From the NCBI GenBank assembly GCA_003158495.1, contig PMJT01000019.1:1151-8286 (forward strand): a stretch of 7,136 nt of DNA, in the 5' to 3' direction. The stretch's first letter is position 1; every line of letters begins with the position of its first letter. The stretch is from Chloroflexota bacterium (GTDB lineage Bacteria; Chloroflexota; Limnocylindria; Limnocylindrales; CSP1-4). Under the pieces are notes generated by a model that saw only the letters and a list, made by a program, of their open reading frames with translations, had not been told where the DNA came from and did no database searches. Shown here one piece after another: positions 5,177 through 7,136 of the stretch. The position numbers and the translations under genes are program-made.

Positions 5177-6403
5177 TTGACCGAACAACGAAGCGCTGGC
5201 GCGCCCGAGACATTCACGAAGGCGCCCGCGATCGCCATCGATTCCGACGCAGGCATGCCGGCGCCTGTTCGGGCCCACTTCCCAGGGGAAGAGCCGCCTT
5301 CGGGCCTGCGCGTCGACGACCTCGGGCCCGGCGACGAGTCGCAGCCCCACATCCGCCAGGCGCTGCTGGGCGAGCCCTTCGACGACCCGCTCGTCCCCGG
5401 CAGCGTCCGCTGCGTGGCCTGCGCTCATCGCTGCGTGCTGCGCCCCGGTCGGACTGGCATTTGCGGCGTCCGCCAGAACCGCGGCGGCTGGCTCTACACG
5501 ACGGTGTACGGCCAGATCGTGGCCTCGAAGGCGGAGCCGATCGAAAAGAAGCCATTCTTCCACTTCATGCCGGGCAGCTACGCGTATTCAGTAGCCACGC
5601 AGGGCTGCAACTTCCACTGCGCCTTCTGCCAGAACTGGCAGATGTCGCAGGCGCACCGCGAAGGCTTCGTTCCCGAGAGCCGCAACGTCACGCCGGAAGC
5701 AGTGGTCGACGAAGCGGTCGCGGCCGGCGTCCGGTCCATCGCGTACACGTACGTCGAGCCGACGGTCTTCATCGAGTTCGCCCTCGACACGATGGTTCGG
5801 GCACGTGCGGCGGGCCTCCACAACGTCTTCGTGACCAACGGCTACGAGACGCCCGAGTCTCTCGACCTCGTGGCGCCGTTGCTCGACGCCGCGAACGTGG
5901 ACCTCAAGTCCGCGAACGATGCCTTCTATCGTCGAGTCTGTGGAGCGCGCTGGGAGCCGGTCCGCGATTCGATCGTCGACATGCGCAGGCGTGGCATCTG
6001 GGTCGAGTTGACCACGCTGATCATCCCCGGCCTGAACGACGACCCGGACGAATTCCGGGCCATGGCTGAATGGATCGCGACGGCCGTCGGGCCCGAAACG
6101 CCATGGCACCTCTCGCGCTTCCAACCGGCATACCGTCTTGGAGAGTTGGAGCCCACGCCGGCGGAAACGCTGGTCATGGCCGCGCAGATCGCCCGCCAGG
6201 CCGGCCTGCGCCACGTCTACGTCGGCAACGCGCCAGAGGTCGAGGAATCGACGACGAATTGCCTCCGCTGCGGCGAGCGGCTGATCGCCCGCTCCGACTT
6301 CGCAATCACGGAATGGCACCTCGTCGAGGGCCACTGCCCGCGCTGCAAGCACGTCCTTGCCGGCTATGGCATGGAGAACTCCCCGGTCGTCGTCCGAGGA
6401 TAG
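5177..6403 (+). CDS. AmmeMemoRadiSam system radical SAM enzyme
   Basis: A 408-residue radical SAM protein of the COG1180 (PflA-like) branch that accompanies MEMO1- and AMMECR1-domain proteins. In order: an N-terminal zinc/iron-type cysteine set CVACAHRC...GICGVRQN (C79, C82, C86, C96); EPIEKKPFFHFMPGS at 120-134; the SAM-cluster motif CNFHCAFCQN (C144, C148, C151); YTYVEPTVF; DLKSAND; the TLIIPGLNDDPDEF segment; HLSRFQPAY; and a C-terminal zinc ribbon CLRC (362-365) with CPRC (387-390). This architecture matches the family end to end. The family's substrate is not established to my knowledge. The start is a TTG at 5177 with AGAGGG 6 nt upstream; no ATG, GTG or TTG lies earlier in the open frame. 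ATG 5255 (residue 27) is a poorer alternative. Residues 1-60 form an unusual, low-complexity acidic/Pro-rich extension. MEMO1 and AMMECR1 partners are not in the window. hypF lies 196 nt downstream on the same strand. Confidence 0.88.
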   Translation: MTEQRSAGAPETFTKAPAIAIDSDAGMPAPVRAHFPGEEPPSGLRVDDLGPGDESQPHIRQALLGEPFDDPLVPGSVRCVACAHRCVLRPGRTGICGVRQNRGGWLYTTVYGQIVASKAEPIEKKPFFHFMPGSYAYSVATQGCNFHCAFCQNWQMSQAHREGFVPESRNVTPEAVVDEAVAAGVRSIAYTYVEPTVFIEFALDTMVRARAAGLHNVFVTNGYETPESLDLVAPLLDAANVDLKSANDAFYRRVCGARWEPVRDSIVDMRRRGIWVELTTLIIPGLNDDPDEFRAMAEWIATAVGPETPWHLSRFQPAYRLGELEPTPAETLVMAAQIARQAGLRHVYVGNAPEVEESTTNCLRCGERLIARSDFAITEWHLVEGHCPRCKHVLAGYGMENSPVVVRG

Positions 6404-6469
6404 CGAGCCCGCGGAGGCCGTTTCGCGCCGGCTTGAACTTCGACCCACCCAACCGGACCGTATGTAGTC

Positions 6470-6484
6470 GGGACCTTTTGGCCA
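6470..6484. promoter_or_regulatory. GGGACCTTTTGGCCA motif upstream of hypF
   Basis: This 15-bp sequence, about 116 nt upstream of the hypF start, agrees at 12 of 15 positions with GGGACTTGTTGGCCC at 4846-4860 upstream of vorD. Both loosely resemble the GGGAC...GNCCC layout of DosR/DevR-type hypoxia boxes, but the spacing and right half deviate, so a regulator assignment is speculative. Confidence 0.3.
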
Positions 6485-6548
6485 CAGTCGCGGGCCGCTC
6501 GGCAGGCGGAAACTTCAGCGCCCGGGTGTGAGATACGTGGGGCGCCAG

Positions 6549-6564
6549 GTGCCTGCGTGCCTGC
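6549..6564. repeat. Tandem direct repeat, 2 x 8 bp (GTGCCTGC)
   Basis: GTGCCTGC occurs twice in direct succession 36 nt upstream of the hypF ATG, between the possible promoter region and the ribosome site. It could be a direct-repeat protein site or a slippage product; nothing distinguishes these from sequence alone. The remainder of the 6404-6599 gap shows no gene and no clear terminator after the radical SAM stop codon. Confidence 0.4.
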
Positions 6565-6599
6565 CGGACGGAAGGTGCGCCTCACGGAGGCTCGATCGG

Positions 6600-7136
6600 A
6601 TGCGTGACGAAGGACTGACTGCTGGGACGGCGACGCCGGCCGGCCGCGTCGCGCGCACTGTCGAGGTCCGCGGCGTCGTCCAGGGCGTCGGGTTCCGGCC
6701 GTTCGTCTGGCGCCTTGCCACCGAGCTTGGGCTGGACGGCAGCGTCGTGAATCGCGCCGGCCAGGTCGTCATCGTGGTCGCCGGAACCGTCGAAGCGGTC
6801 GAAACGTTCGCGCGCCGGTTGAGTTCGGACGCGCCTCCGAGGGCGCGCGTCGAGGCGGTCGACGTCCGGGAGTCCGACCGTTCGATCAACGTGGGCACCG
6901 GCTTCACGATCGAGGAGAGCGAATCTGTCGCCTCCACCGAACGGCTCTTCCCGCCCGACATAGCCACCTGCGACGACTGCACGGCGGAGCTTTTCGACCC
7001 GGCGGATCGGCGCTATCGCTACCCGTTCATCAACTGTACCAACTGTGGGCCGCGGGCCACGATCATCGACGACCTGCCGTATGACCGGGCCCGGACGTCG
7101 ATGCGCGAGTTTCCGCTCTGCGCCGCGTGCGAGGCC
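6600..7136 (+). CDS. hypF: Carbamoyltransferase HypF, N-terminal part (cut by window end)
   Basis: An open frame from ATG 6600 to the last base gives 179 residues of a protein normally about 750-780 long. Residues 18-105 are the acylphosphatase-like domain, with VVQGVGFRPF (26-35) and the expected Arg/Asn catalytic pair R33 and N51. Then LFPPDIATCDDC begins the double zinc-finger region: C124/C127, C146/C149 (YPFINCTNCGPR) and C174/C177. The YrdC-like and carbamoyltransferase domains lie beyond the window. HypF uses carbamoyl phosphate and ATP to carbamoylate the C-terminal Cys of HypE, the first step toward the CN ligands of the [NiFe]-hydrogenase active site. A GGAGG ribosome site at 6586-6590 with 9-nt spacing supports the start. 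Other hyp genes probably follow, but none is visible. It may share a transcript with the radical SAM gene or have its own promoter in the 196-nt gap. Confidence 0.95.
   Translation, partial: MRDEGLTAGTATPAGRVARTVEVRGVVQGVGFRPFVWRLATELGLDGSVVNRAGQVVIVVAGTVEAVETFARRLSSDAPPRARVEAVDVRESDRSINVGTGFTIEESESVASTERLFPPDIATCDDCTAELFDPADRRYRYPFINCTNCGPRATIIDDLPYDRARTSMREFPLCAACEA

Noticed and set aside
4595..5563. Long minus-strand open frame (322 codons) spanning the divergent region and parts of vorD and the radical SAM gene
   Set aside because: It runs antisense or out of frame to two well-supported genes, its translation is Arg/Ala/Ser-rich with no domain, and such frames are expected in GC-rich DNA.
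6433..6466. TTGAAC (6433) with TATGTA (6461) as a hypF promoter
   Set aside because: The spacing is 22 bp, too long for a standard sigma-70-type promoter, and there is no extended -10 element.
1..7136. CRISPR arrays, tRNA or rRNA genes, insertion sequences, attachment sites
   Set aside because: No regularly spaced repeats, cloverleaf-capable segments, rRNA signatures, transposase motifs or flanking terminal repeats were seen on either strand.

Overview
The window comes from a GC-rich bacterial chromosome (about two-thirds G+C by eye, with strong G/C at third codon positions). Its genes belong to anaerobic or facultatively anaerobic ferredoxin metabolism: pieces of two different 2-oxoacid:ferredoxin oxidoreductases, an AmmeMemoRadiSam-type radical SAM enzyme and a [NiFe]-hydrogenase maturation factor. 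This mix and the base composition would fit an uncultivated Chloroflexota-like lineage or a related high-GC phylum. That placement is inference, because no rRNA or other marker gene is present.

Layout. Positions 1-573 (+) hold the C-terminal 190 residues of a large single-chain pyruvate:ferredoxin oxidoreductase (NifJ type), followed by a 12-bp perfect hairpin at 610-641. Convergent to it, 785-1738 (-) encodes a GT87/DUF2029-type multi-spanning membrane glycosyltransferase. Next comes a tight minus-strand operon, read from 4769 down to 1843. It encodes all four subunits of a 2-ketoisovalerate-type (VOR) oxidoreductase in the order delta (ferredoxin), alpha, beta, gamma. Two junctions are ATGA overlaps and the third is a 1-nt gap. 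A 407-bp divergent intergenic region (4770-5176) with several inverted repeats follows. On the plus strand beyond it lie the radical SAM enzyme (5177-6403, TTG start) and, after a 196-bp gap, the first 179 residues of HypF (6600 to the window end).

How it fits together. The NifJ-type enzyme and VOR both oxidise 2-oxoacids (pyruvate, or branched-chain 2-oxoacids) to acyl-CoA and CO2 while reducing ferredoxin, or run in reverse as reductive carboxylases. HypF starts synthesis of the CN ligands of [NiFe]-hydrogenase, which could dispose of or supply the same low-potential electrons. The AmmeMemoRadiSam enzyme belongs to a conserved system of uncertain biochemistry, and its position just upstream of hypF is the most suggestive contextual signal here. 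I do not see a clearly novel multi-gene system. The points most worth checking are the radical SAM/hypF adjacency, the two same-architecture palindromes in the divergent promoter region, the related GGGAC-type motifs upstream of vorD and hypF, and the His-rich tail on the VOR alpha subunit.
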